Origin: Bryobacteraceae bacterium
Lineage (GTDB): Bacteria > Acidobacteriota > Terriglobia > Bryobacterales > Bryobacteraceae
Direction of reading: 5' to 3'
NCBI GenBank assembly: GCA_029975915.1
Contig: JARKOC010000125.1
Location: 54,269-118,268 of the forward strand
DNA length: 64,000 bases
Shown: one piece after another, positions 1-8,151 of the stretch
Layout: each line of letters begins with the position of its first letter
How positions within the stretch are numbered: the first letter of the stretch is position 1
Program-made: the position numbers and the translations under genes
Notes under the pieces: model-generated
Told to the model about the DNA's origin: nothing
Seen by the model: only the letters and a program-made list of their open reading frames with translations
Databases searched by the model: none

Positions 1-58
1 TCAGGTCCTCCAACTCTGCGTAAGAAAGCGTCAGGAATTCCTGCAATTGCATGGACAT
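1..58 (-). CDS. 5' end of an unidentified gene running off the left edge
   Basis: An ATG on the minus strand at 58 opens a frame that stays open to the window edge (19 codons, beginning MSMQLQEFLTLSYAELEDL). A Shine-Dalgarno AGGAG lies at 64-68, five bases before the ATG, which supports a real start. A second in-frame ATG at 52 is possible. The gene is divergent from glnA across a 378-base gap. Too little is visible to assign a family. The peptide is hydrophilic and helical-looking, with no signal peptide. Confidence 0.6.
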   Translation of the reverse strand, partial: MSMQLQEFLTLSYAELEDL

Positions 59-436
59 CAAAACTCCTAGATTGTTGGCTCGGTTTCTGAACTCTCAGCG
101 TGGAGAGCGGCGGATCACTCAACGGGCGTGCCTGGGTGTCAACCCTGGTCCGGGCTGCGACGCTGCAGATCCAGGAAAACACCGGTTTGCTTCATGCCCA
201 TTATCGGGCACCTACCGAGGGCCCCCGCAATAGTTCCGGGCCGCTCGCGCCATCGTATTTTTTTATGGGTCCGGTTTGAGGAATTGATCGACTATGGGTC
301 ATGCATCGTAAGTTCTTCACGACGAATGAGTTGCAGGCCGACAAATACAATTGAAATCCGATTTGATCGGGAGTCTGATGAACCGGGTTCTGCTAAACTC
401 AGGATCACAAATCAACGTGCGGAGGCGCACCTCACC
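59..436. other. Divergent intergenic region upstream of glnA
   Basis: No convincing gene lies here, although a frame in phase with glnA stays open back to 128. It should hold the promoters of glnA and the left-edge gene. The only structure I see is a short hairpin at 195-210 (TGCCC, 6-base loop, GGGCA) and an A/T run near 250-258. I found no clear sigma54 -24/-12 element, so nitrogen control by NtrC is not supported by sequence. Confidence 0.5.
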
Positions 437-1846
437 ATGTCACCTTCAGAAGTTCTTGAGTTTGCCAAGGCTCAAAACGCCCGCCAGATCGACATTCGCT
501 TCACGGACTTGCCCGGACTCTCCCAGCACATCTCATACCCCATATCCCAACTCACCGAAGACTCATTCGAAGAAGGCTTCGGCATCGACGGTTCAAGCAT
601 CCGTGGATGGGCGGCGATCAACGAGAGCGACATGCTTCTGATCCCCGATCCGGCGACCTGCTACATGGATCCGTTCTTCGAGACGCCTACTCTGTGCATG
701 GTTGGCGACATCATCGATCCCATCACACGCCAGCGCTACGACCGCGATCCGCGCTGGATCGCCAAGAAAGCGGAAATGTTCCTCCAGAACAGCGGCCTCG
801 CCGACACGGCCTTCTTCGGCGCCGAAGCCGAGTTTTTCATCTTCGACAACATCCGGTTCGATCAGAACCAGCATTCAGGGTTCTATTTCATCGATGCCGA
901 AGAGGGGCGCTGGAACTCCAGCCGCGCCGAAAACAACCTGGGCTATCGCCCGCGCTACAAGGAGGGCTACTTCCCGCTTCCGCCGACCGACCACTATCAG
1001 GATCTTCGAGCCGAGATGGTGGAGGTCATGCTCTCGGTCGGGTTACAGATTGAATGCCACCACCATGAAGTCGCCACCGGCGGCCAATGCGAAATCGACC
1101 AGCGCTTCGACACCCTGGTCAAGTCGGCCGACAACATGATGCTGTTTAAGTACTGTGTCCGCAACGTCGCCTACCGGTACGGCAAGACGGTCACCTTTAT
1201 GCCGAAGCCTCTGTTCGGTGACAACGGCAGCGGGATGCATGTCCACCAGTCGCTCTGGAGAGCAGGTACCCCCCTGTTCGCCGGTGACGGCTATGCGGGC
1301 CTCAGCCAGATGGCTTTGTGGTACATCGGGGGGTTGCTGAGGCACTCACGCGCGCTGTCGGCAATCATCGCCCCCACCACCAATAGCTATAAGCGCCTCG
1401 TCCCCGGCTATGAGGCACCCGTCAATCTAGCGTACTCGCGCCGCAACCGTTCGGCAGCAGTTCGTATTCCCATGTACTCGGCAAGCCCTAAATCCAAGCG
1501 CATCGAGTACCGTCCGCCGGATCCTTCGGCGAATCCTTATCTTGCATTCTCGGCCCTGCTGATGGCCGGCATCGACGGCATTCTGAACAAGATCGATCCA
1601 GGGGAGTCGCTCGACAAGGATATTTATGACCTGTCGCCTGAGGAACTGCGCAAAGTTCCATCCATGCCCGGCTCGCTCGACGAAGCCCTCGATTGCCTCG
1701 ACGCCGATCATGACTTTCTGCTCAAGGGCGACGTCTACACGGACGAACTAATCGAAGCGTTCATCAACTACAAGCGGAAAGCCGAAGCCGAAGCTGTCCG
1801 CCTCCGGCCACACCCTTACGAGTTCGCGCTGTACTACGACATCTGA
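437..1846 (+). CDS. glnA: Glutamine synthetase type I (adenylylatable)
   Basis: Cytoplasmic enzyme that makes glutamine from glutamate, ammonia and ATP. The frame is open further upstream, but ATG 437 is chosen because GGAGG lies at 421-425 and the resulting 469 residues match the usual type I length. Visible motifs include the substrate-loop stretch [11 protein letters not shown], the catalytic [12 protein letters not shown], the loop [17 protein letters not shown] and the C-terminal [12 protein letters not shown]. The adenylylation site [11 protein letters not shown] is intact, and its tyrosine falls at residue 397, the same number as in Escherichia coli. The enzyme is therefore probably of the GlnE-regulated GSI-beta class. 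It ends 12 bases before the convergent GntR-type regulator. Confidence 0.96.
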   Translation: MSPSEVLEFAKAQNARQIDIRFTDLPGLSQHISYPISQLTEDSFEEGFGIDGSSIRGWAAINESDMLLIPDPATCYMDPFFETPTLCMVGDIIDPITRQRYDRDPRWIAKKAEMFLQNSGLADTAFFGAEAEFFIFDNIRFDQNQHSGFYFIDAEEGRWNSSRAENNLGYRPRYKEGYFPLPPTDHYQDLRAEMVEVMLSVGLQIECHHHEVATGGQCEIDQRFDTLVKSADNMMLFKYCVRNVAYRYGKTVTFMPKPLFGDNGSGMHVHQSLWRAGTPLFAGDGYAGLSQMALWYIGGLLRHSRALSAIIAPTTNSYKRLVPGYEAPVNLAYSRRNRSAAVRIPMYSASPKSKRIEYRPPDPSANPYLAFSALLMAGIDGILNKIDPGESLDKDIYDLSPEELRKVPSMPGSLDEALDCLDADHDFLLKGDVYTDELIEAFINYKRKAEAEAVRLRPHPYEFALYYDI

Positions 1847-1858
1847 AATCGATTCAGC

Positions 1859-2584
1859 TCACTTCGCCGCCAGCCGCCAACGCCGCTGTCCGGGGGGCTG
1901 GAGGCCCTGAACGATGCTGGGGAATCCGAAGTTGACATGCTGTCGCATCGCCTCGTCGGCCTTTTGAACATCGCCCGAGGCGAGCGCGGCGGCCAGATCG
2001 GAATGGAAGCGCGGCGGCAGAGAGCGCTGTTGCGCGGCCACATCGAGCAGGGCGTTGTAGATCAACACCTGTTCCTTTTCCAAAGCGACCTTCAGCAGAT
2101 GGCAGCGGCTTAGTTCGGCCACTCTGGAATGAAACGCCATGTGCTCGCTCTGGAATGCAAGCTGCGCGGCGCCGTCTCCGGATGTGGCGAGGTACTGAGC
2201 GTAGAGCTTGTCGAGACGTTTAGCCTGGCGCCGGATCTCCGCCCGTTCACTTTTGGTGGCGTGCGCGGCAAACAGCCGCGCCGACTGCGTCTCGAGCGCT
2301 TCGCGCAATTGGTAGCGCTCGCGGATTTCATCGACTGCGGGAACGCGGACTCGCGTCCCCGCCCGCGGGCGGCTCTCCACCAATCCATCGTGTTCCAGTC
2401 GCTGAAGCGCCTCCGACACAGGCAGAAAACTCATGCCAAATTCAAGCGCCAGCGTGCGGCGGGACAAGGCTGCCCCGAGCGGATAGCGGCCGCTCAGAAT
2501 CCTTGACCGGACCTCGGTGTATGCCTGATCGGCGAGTGTCTGGGCCGAGGCGCGTCCCCGTTGACGAGCCCTTCGTAAAGCCAT
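1859..2584 (-). CDS. GntR-family transcriptional regulator (FCD/FadR subfamily)
   Basis: A DNA-binding regulator. The N-terminal winged helix-turn-helix covers about residues 14-78 (ADQAYTEVRSRILSGRYPLG, then SFLPVSEALQRLEHDGLVES). A helical FCD effector domain follows, with candidate metal-binding histidines in EHMAFHSRV and MRQHVNFG. FCD proteins usually bind small carboxylic acids; the ligand here is unknown. ATG 2584 is preferred over an in-frame TTG at 2596. Neither has a good ribosome site, and a TATATT box at 2597-2602 would give a very short leader. It is convergent with glnA and divergent from the small HTH gene, so its target could be itself or the dehydrogenase at 3100. Confidence 0.85.
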   Translation of the reverse strand: MALRRARQRGRASAQTLADQAYTEVRSRILSGRYPLGAALSRRTLALEFGMSFLPVSEALQRLEHDGLVESRPRAGTRVRVPAVDEIRERYQLREALETQSARLFAAHATKSERAEIRRQAKRLDKLYAQYLATSGDGAAQLAFQSEHMAFHSRVAELSRCHLLKVALEKEQVLIYNALLDVAAQQRSLPPRFHSDLAAALASGDVQKADEAMRQHVNFGFPSIVQGLQPPGQRRWRLAAK

Positions 2585-2766
2585 ATGGACGCTCAAAATA
2601 TATCAGGTCCGGCGTGCGGAATGGCAAGCCGGGCTACTTAGTACGCCGTGCCCGCGCCACGGATCTAAGGTGGGCTTTCTAGTGCTTGAAATAGGAGGTA
2701 CGCCCAATTCAGCCTGACAGCCGGGCCAAGTTAAGATCCCATTTGAGAGCATCCCAGTTGGAGCCA

Positions 2767-2991
2767 ATGAGCAGCATGAACACCAGGCGGCCGCCGAAAG
2801 GCTTCTATTCCGAGATGGAAGTAGCCGCCACGATAGGCGTCAGCGTGGAGCAGTTGCGCACGTTGGTACGCAGTCACATCGTCCAGGCTGAAGAGGATGT
2901 CGATAAGATCCCGAAGGCTTGGTACCAGCCCTCCGATGTGGTTCTGCTGCGGATGCTGGTCGCCGGAGTATCCGGTTCCTCAGCCCACTGA
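2767..2991 (+). CDS. Small MerR-like helix-turn-helix protein, unknown role
   Basis: A 74-residue protein. The central part (FYSEMEVAATIGVSVEQLRT, then DKIPKAWYQPSDVVLLRML) has the layout of a MerR/excisionase-type DNA-binding domain: a helix-turn-helix that recognises a site, then a wing with a Tyr-x-Pro-Ser-Asp-Val stretch. No effector domain follows. Three starts are in frame (TTG 2743, ATG 2767, ATG 2776), with a GGAG at 2760-2763 that fits the last best. A regulatory role is inferred from the fold only. Confidence 0.5.
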   Translation: MSSMNTRRPPKGFYSEMEVAATIGVSVEQLRTLVRSHIVQAEEDVDKIPKAWYQPSDVVLLRMLVAGVSGSSAH

Positions 2992-3099
2992 TCGCGCCTG
3001 GTCCTTCTCCCCGCAGCATCCCTGCCGCGTTTGTCCAGTGGCGCGCCGTCATCGTACAATCAGGCTTCCACCGAATGGAACAAGGAAGGAGTGTGCAGG

Positions 3100-3996
3100 A
3101 TGAAACTGGGATTCCTTGGCCTCGGGATCATGGGATACCCGATGGCCCGACATCTGTTGGAGGCTGGTCACGAGGTTGCCCTTTGGTCTCACACCTCCGC
3201 AAAGGCGCAAAGGTTGGCCGCCGAGCACGCGGGGGCGCGTGCTTGCGCCACTCCCGCGGAGGTGGCCAGAGGGGCCGAAATCGTCTTTCTGTGCGTCGGC
3301 GATACAGCCATGTCTGAACAAGTCACCTTTGGGCAGGACGGCCTGATTGAAGCTCTGGCGCCCGGCTCAATCGTCGCCGATTGTTCCACCGTCGCGCCAA
3401 GCTACGCCCGCAGCGCTGCCGCCAGGCTGGCCGAAAAAGGAATCAGTTTCGTCGATGCACCGTGCACGGGATCCAAGGCTGGCGCTGAGGGTGGGGTGCT
3501 GACGTTTATGGTCGGCGCAGATCCAGAAATATATGAAAAAGTGAAGCCGGCCTTAGAGGCGATGGGGAAACTGCTCTATTACTGCGGCGGGATCGGGATG
3601 GGCCTGAGCGCCAAGCTCTCGCAGAACCTTATTCTTTGCAATCTGTTACAGGGGTTCAATGAGGGCATGGTGCTGGCTACAAAGGCCGGGGTCGACGCCA
3701 ATCTCATGCTCGACATCCTGAACAACTCCGCCGCCAAGAGCGGACTGATCACAGTGAAAGGCCCCAACGTCCTCAAAAGAGACTTTAGTACCAATTTTTC
3801 AGTGAGATGGATGCACAAGGACATCGGCTTGATGCTGGATTCAGCCACAGAACTGGGCGTCCCCATGCCCCTAACGGCAGTCACGCGGCAGATGTTTCAG
3901 GCAGCCATCACCGAAGGTCACGCGGACGAGGATATCATCGCTACTATCAAGGTGTTAGAGCGGATGGTGGGGGTCGAGGTCAAGGGGACCGACTAG
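3100..3996 (+). CDS. NAD(P)-dependent oxidoreductase, 3-hydroxyisobutyrate dehydrogenase family
   Basis: A cytoplasmic beta-hydroxyacid dehydrogenase of 298 residues that would oxidise a 3-hydroxy acid or reduce a semialdehyde with NAD(P). The Rossmann motif GLGIMG is at residues 7-12. The substrate motif DAPCTGSKAGAEGG is near 119-132, and the catalytic lysine is K172 in SAKLSQN. ATG 3100 has an AAGGAAGGAG ribosome site at 3083-3091, so an upstream extension to 3031 is rejected. The family includes tartronate semialdehyde, glyoxylate/succinic semialdehyde and 3-hydroxyisobutyrate enzymes. The neighbours do not decide among them. Confidence 0.9.
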   Translation: MKLGFLGLGIMGYPMARHLLEAGHEVALWSHTSAKAQRLAAEHAGARACATPAEVARGAEIVFLCVGDTAMSEQVTFGQDGLIEALAPGSIVADCSTVAPSYARSAAARLAEKGISFVDAPCTGSKAGAEGGVLTFMVGADPEIYEKVKPALEAMGKLLYYCGGIGMGLSAKLSQNLILCNLLQGFNEGMVLATKAGVDANLMLDILNNSAAKSGLITVKGPNVLKRDFSTNFSVRWMHKDIGLMLDSATELGVPMPLTAVTRQMFQAAITEGHADEDIIATIKVLERMVGVEVKGTD

Positions 3997-4001
3997 AAAA
4001 A

Positions 4002-4015
4002 TACAAAATTTTGTA
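4002..4015. promoter_or_regulatory. Perfect 14-base AT-rich palindrome, operator-like
   Basis: TACAAAATTTTGTA reads identically on both strands. It sits just after the dehydrogenase stop codon and 9 bases before a candidate -35 box at 4024. A perfect palindrome of this length made almost only of A and T stands out in GC-rich surroundings. It has no T run suited to termination, so a protein-binding site is the likelier reading. The binding protein is unknown. Confidence 0.35.
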
Positions 4016-4023
4016 GAAACCTC

Positions 4024-4052
4024 TTGCAATCCCAGAAACAGTAGGGTACTCT
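4024..4052 (+). promoter_or_regulatory. Candidate sigma70-type promoter before the structured RNA/dxr
   Basis: A TTGCAA at 4024-4029 is separated by 17 bases from TACTCT at 4047-4052. The -35 is good and the -10 weak. Transcription would start near 4059, exactly at the foot of the stem at 4061. Confidence 0.35.
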
Positions 4053-4060
4053 TAAATCAA

Positions 4061-4130
4061 GCCAGGGAGGCAACTCCCACCAAAGCGAGACTAACCTCAA
4101 AAGACCCCTGAAGCATAGGTCCTCCCTGGC
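4061..4130 (+). ncRNA. Candidate structured RNA or leader element upstream of dxr
   Basis: GCCAGGGAGG (4061-4070) is perfectly complementary to CCTCCCTGGC (4121-4130), closing a 70-base element. Part of the same 5' strand (GGGAG, 4065-4069) can instead pair with CTCCC (4074-4078) around a GCAA tetraloop, so two exclusive folds are possible. A small inner hairpin GACC/GGTC (4103-4106 with 4118-4121) is also present. It could be a small RNA or the start of a regulated dxr leader. I cannot match it to a known family. Confidence 0.35.
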
Positions 4131-4283
4131 GCCCTCTGGGTTTCGCAATTCCCCTCCAAAAGGTCGACACCTGTTGAAATGCCTGGAGTCTCAACGTCGG
4201 CACATGACTCTCCACTCTGATAATCCGTCGATGTCACAGTTGGCTGGCCGCCCGAATGGTAAGATGGCGGACAGTTGCCTCCA

Positions 4284-5465
4284 ATGAAGGTTACCGTCCT
4301 AGGCTCAACAGGGAGCATCGGCCAAAGCACACTCGACGTGGTCCGGATGAACCGCGACCGCTTCGAGGTGTATGCATTGGTTGCGGGACGCAATATCGGT
4401 TCGCTTTGCGAACAAATCAGGGAATTCCGTCCTGCGGTTGCCGTTGTTGCGAATCAGGAAGATCTTCCGCGGCTCCGCGAATTGCTCAGGGAGGCCAGTA
4501 TCCCCGAGCCGGAGTTAGCCTGGGGGCCAAAGGCGTATGTCGATGCAGCCACTGCGCCGGAATCGGGATTCCTGATGTCTTCCATCGTGGGAGTCGCCGG
4601 TCTGGAGGCGACGTTTGAAGCGATTCGAGCCGGAAAACGGATCGGCCTGGCCAACAAAGAAACCCTGGTCGCCGCGGGGAGTTTGGTCATGGGAGAGGTC
4701 AAGCAGCGAGGCGTTGAACTGATTCCGGTCGATAGCGAACATAACGGAGCGCATCAATGCCTCCGCGCCGGACGGCGGGCCGAAGCCACAAAACTGATTC
4801 TGACCGCGTCGGGCGGTCCTTTCCGGAAAACTCCACTGGCCGGCATGGCGAATGTGACGCCGGAACAGGCGTTGAATCATCCAACCTGGAAGATGGGTCC
4901 CCGCATCACGGTGGATTCCGCGACTCTCATGAACAAGGGATTCGAGGTGATCGAGGCCTGCTGGCTGTTCGATTTTCCCGTTGAACATGTGGAGGTCGTC
5001 GTACACCCCCAGAGCACTGTACATGCAATGGTCGAATACAACGATGGCAGCGTCATCGCCCAGGTGTGCGCGACCGATATGCGAATGCCTATTCAGTACG
5101 CCATGACGTGGCCCGACCGTGCGCCCGCCCCGGTCCCCCGCTTGAAGTGGGCCGAAAGCCGCACATGGGAGTTCGAACCGCCCAGCTTCGACCGTTTCCC
5201 TCTGCTGAAATTGGCCTATCAGGCCCAATCCGGAGGCGGAAGCCTGACGGCGACGCTGAATGCCGCCGATGAGATAGCAGTGGAGGAGTTTCTGGGCGGG
5301 CGGATACCTTTTCTGGCGATTGCTGATGTCGTGGAGGAGACTCTTTCCCGTGTCGGACGTCTGGAACCGAAGACGATTGCAGACGTGCTAGAAATCGACA
5401 GGCGTTCCCGCGAAGTTGCGCGAACCGTTGCATCCGGGCTTGGGACCCGCGCCACGGCCCATTGA
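4284..5465 (+). CDS. dxr: 1-deoxy-D-xylulose 5-phosphate reductoisomerase
   Basis: Converts 1-deoxy-D-xylulose 5-phosphate to 2-C-methyl-D-erythritol 4-phosphate with NADPH and a divalent metal, the committed step of the non-mevalonate isoprenoid pathway. The protein has 393 residues, as usual. The NADPH motif GSTGSIGQSTLDV is at the N terminus. The metal ligands D150 and E152 lie in VDSEHNGAH, followed by TASGGPFR and the strongly conserved TWKMGPRITVDSATLMNKGF. ATG 4284 is chosen over an in-frame TTG at 4275; the ribosome site is weak. rseP starts 23 bases after its stop, so the two are likely co-transcribed. Confidence 0.96.
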   Translation: MKVTVLGSTGSIGQSTLDVVRMNRDRFEVYALVAGRNIGSLCEQIREFRPAVAVVANQEDLPRLRELLREASIPEPELAWGPKAYVDAATAPESGFLMSSIVGVAGLEATFEAIRAGKRIGLANKETLVAAGSLVMGEVKQRGVELIPVDSEHNGAHQCLRAGRRAEATKLILTASGGPFRKTPLAGMANVTPEQALNHPTWKMGPRITVDSATLMNKGFEVIEACWLFDFPVEHVEVVVHPQSTVHAMVEYNDGSVIAQVCATDMRMPIQYAMTWPDRAPAPVPRLKWAESRTWEFEPPSFDRFPLLKLAYQAQSGGGSLTATLNAADEIAVEEFLGGRIPFLAIADVVEETLSRVGRLEPKTIADVLEIDRRSREVARTVASGLGTRATAH

Positions 5466-5488
5466 GATAGATTAGGAAATCACGAACG

Positions 5489-6799
5489 ATGACATTCTTT
5501 GGCAACATCTGGTGGTTGCTTGTACTGCTCGGGGTGATGATTATCATCCATGAACTCGGGCACTACCTTGCGGCACGATTCTTCGACATCCGTGTGGACA
5601 CGTTCAGCATCGGCTTCGGCCCGCGCATGTTCGGTTTCCGCCGGGGTGAGACCGATTTCCGCTTCTCCTGGATCCTGTTTGGCGGGTATGTCCGCATGGC
5701 AGGCGAGCATCCTGGAGATGAGGAGGACCCCCGCGGGTTCCAGGCCAAGCCGCGATGGCAACGCCTGATTGTGGTCCTTGCCGGTCCAGTGATGAACATG
5801 GTGCTGGCCGTGGCGATCCTGACGGGTCTGTACATGGTCGAGTTTCCGAAGATGGCCAGCGCCGTCGAGAAGCCGCGAATCGGCTACGTCAAACCAGATT
5901 CTCCAGCAGACCGGGCCGGCCTTCAGGAAGGCGACACGATTCTGTCGATCGCGAACAAGCAGGCGGCAACCTGGGAGGACGTTGTTCTCAAAGAATATGT
6001 CAGTGCCGGAGTGCCGCTTCCAGTTTTGTACGAGCGCAACGGCGAAGCGCGCAATGTCCTGGTGACACCCCTGCTGGATGAGCGTGCGGGAGTTGGTTTG
6101 GCCGGCTGGTCCGCCTGGACCGAGATCGAAGTCGGGGGCCTCCTTGCAGGCATGGACGCCGAAAAGAAGGGGCTCCGAAAAGGCGACAAGCTGGTCTCCA
6201 TTAACGGCAAGCCGATCCGCACCATTTACACTATTCACGACGAGGTGCGGTCTTCCGGGGGAAAGCCCGTCCAGATTGTGGCCGAGCGCGATGGCCGCCG
6301 GATGGAATTATCAGTCCAACCGAAACAGTCCGACGCCGATGGCGCGAGACGCTGGATGGTAGGTATCGAGTTGGCGCCGAAGATGGTCTACCTCCAACTG
6401 CCCTTCCCGGAAGCCGTATCCCAGTCCGTTCAGCACAACATCAAAGGGGCAACGCTGATCTTCCAGTTCCTGCAAGCCATTATCGAACGCCGTTCCTCGC
6501 CTAAGTCGCTCGAAGGGCCCATCCGGATCGCTCAGCTTTCAGGCGACGCCGCGCGTGAGGGAACCACCAGTTTCCTCAGTCTGATGGCCACGGTCAGCCT
6601 CAACCTGGCTGTGTTCAACCTGCTGCCTATCCCCATCCTCGATGGCGGCATGATCCTGCTTTTGCTCATCGAGATGCTCATCCGCCGCGACATGAGTCTC
6701 GCGCTCAAGGAGAATATCCTCAAGCTCGGATTCGTGTTCCTGATGGTGATGGTGGTTTTCGTTCTCTACAACGACATCAGCAAACTTCTGCCTGGCTGA
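5489..6799 (+). CDS. rseP: RIP metalloprotease RseP (site-2 protease)
   Basis: An inner-membrane zinc protease that cuts anti-sigma factors and signal peptides within the membrane. It has 436 residues. The zinc motif HELGH is at residues 21-25 in the first transmembrane helix. Two PDZ domains occupy roughly 115-190 and 200-285, and the third catalytic motif NLLPIPILDGGM lies near the C terminus, between hydrophobic segments. It follows dxr by 23 bases; this dxr-rseP neighbourhood is common in bacteria. The anti-sigma substrate is not encoded nearby. Confidence 0.95.
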   Translation: MTFFGNIWWLLVLLGVMIIIHELGHYLAARFFDIRVDTFSIGFGPRMFGFRRGETDFRFSWILFGGYVRMAGEHPGDEEDPRGFQAKPRWQRLIVVLAGPVMNMVLAVAILTGLYMVEFPKMASAVEKPRIGYVKPDSPADRAGLQEGDTILSIANKQAATWEDVVLKEYVSAGVPLPVLYERNGEARNVLVTPLLDERAGVGLAGWSAWTEIEVGGLLAGMDAEKKGLRKGDKLVSINGKPIRTIYTIHDEVRSSGGKPVQIVAERDGRRMELSVQPKQSDADGARRWMVGIELAPKMVYLQLPFPEAVSQSVQHNIKGATLIFQFLQAIIERRSSPKSLEGPIRIAQLSGDAAREGTTSFLSLMATVSLNLAVFNLLPIPILDGGMILLLLIEMLIRRDMSLALKENILKLGFVFLMVMVVFVLYNDISKLLPG

Positions 6800-6908
6800 G
6801 TTATATTGCCTTCGACACCTCACTGAGCGCCCATGGGCCGCTGGTCCACAACCGCGGCCGCAGAGAGCGGATTGCGGGGGCGCTTCTCGATGGTGAGAGG
6901 AGAAGGCA

Positions 6909-8132
6909 ATGAACGGTTCTAGCCAAACAAAACCTGATCCGGCCCGCCGGGGCTTCCTGAAGGCTTCAGGAGCGGTGGGCCTTTTGATCGTCCGGCCTGA
7001 AACGGCTTTCGGCTCCCAGGCTAATTCAACCGTCGAGGTTGGGCTGGTTGGTTGCGGCGGACGCGGCAACTGGATCGCGCCGTTCTTTCCCGAGTTCACC
7101 GGTGCGCGTATCGTCGCCCTGGCCGACGTCGTGAGAGCGAATCTGGACTCCACCGTTGCGAAGTTCAAACTCGACTCCAGCCGCGCATACTACGGCCCTG
7201 ACGCCTATAAACAACTCGCCCATTCAAAGGTTGACGCCGTGGCGATCGAAACGCCGCCCTACTTCCATCCCGAGCAGGCCGCCGCCGCCGTCGACGCCGG
7301 AAAGCACGTCTTCTGCGCCAAGCCCATCGCCGTCGATGTTCCTGGATGCCGTTCCTTCCAGGCCACCGGCAAACTGGCTGCCTCGAAGAACCTCTCCTTC
7401 TGGGTCGATTTCCAGAGCCGAGCCATGCCCGTCTTCCAGGAACTCGTCCAGCGCATACGCCGCGGCGACATCGGCGCGCCCGTCATGGCGCAGGTCTTCT
7501 ACTACGCCGGACGCCCGGCCAAGGACAAGGGAACGCCCGGCATGGACCCTGGCCACCGCCGCGTGGCCAACTTCTACATGGACAAGGTGACGGGCGGCGA
7601 CATCATCGTCGAACAGAACATCCACGTCATCGACATGGCCAACTGGTATCTTAACGGCCATCCCTTGAAAGCCACTGGCACCGGCGGCCGTACCAATTGG
7701 GCTGGCACCGGCTACGAGGGAAGCGACGCCTGGGACCATTTTCTTGTCCACTACGACTATCCCGGCAACGTCCACGCCGATTTCAGTTCCCACCAGTTGA
7801 CCCGACACTTCTCGGATCTCTGCGTCCGCGTTTTTGGGCTCAAAGGCGCCGCCGACACCCACTACGGCGGAATGGTTCGGATCAACGGCGACAACGCCTG
7901 GCTGGGCGCCGAGAAGGACGACACCTTCCGTCAGGGCGCCATAAACAACGTTAAGAGCTTTATCGCCGCCATTCGCGACAACAAGCCCATCAACAACGCG
8001 GATGTCTCGGTGGAAAGCAACCTGACCGCCATCCTGGGCCGCATGTCCGCCTACAATCACACCACAGTGACCTGGGACGAGATGATTGCGTCGACCGAAA
8101 GGCTGACTCTCGACCTGAAACTGCGCTGGTAA
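6909..8132 (+). CDS. Tat-exported Gfo/Idh/MocA-family oxidoreductase
   Basis: An NAD(P)-dependent sugar dehydrogenase-like protein of 407 residues. A twin-arginine signal (ARRGFLKASGAVGLL, Arg13-Arg14) indicates export in folded form with its cofactor. The Rossmann motif GLVGCGGRGNW follows at about residue 43. The usual Glu-Lys-Pro motif reads CAKPIAV here, keeping the lysine (K138). A GGAGAAGG ribosome site precedes the ATG. The DUF1080 gene starts 19 bases downstream. DUF1080 proteins are known as 3-keto-disaccharide hydrolases, so the pair may oxidise a glycoside at C3 and then cleave it. Substrate is inferred only. Confidence 0.9.
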   Translation: MNGSSQTKPDPARRGFLKASGAVGLLIVRPETAFGSQANSTVEVGLVGCGGRGNWIAPFFPEFTGARIVALADVVRANLDSTVAKFKLDSSRAYYGPDAYKQLAHSKVDAVAIETPPYFHPEQAAAAVDAGKHVFCAKPIAVDVPGCRSFQATGKLAASKNLSFWVDFQSRAMPVFQELVQRIRRGDIGAPVMAQVFYYAGRPAKDKGTPGMDPGHRRVANFYMDKVTGGDIIVEQNIHVIDMANWYLNGHPLKATGTGGRTNWAGTGYEGSDAWDHFLVHYDYPGNVHADFSSHQLTRHFSDLCVRVFGLKGAADTHYGGMVRINGDNAWLGAEKDDTFRQGAINNVKSFIAAIRDNKPINNADVSVESNLTAILGRMSAYNHTTVTWDEMIASTERLTLDLKLRW

Positions 8133-8151
8133 TCAAGGAGTGCCAAAACAA

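Noticed and set aside
128..436. N-terminal extension of glnA to 128
   Set aside because: The extension has no family similarity, and GGAGG before ATG 437 gives the standard length.
4515..5228. 237-codon minus-strand frame inside dxr
   Set aside because: Antisense shadow of a clearly conserved gene; such frames are common in GC-rich DNA.
7224..8060. 278-codon minus-strand frame inside the Gfo/Idh gene
   Set aside because: Antisense shadow with a repetitive Val/Gly/Asp composition and no domain.
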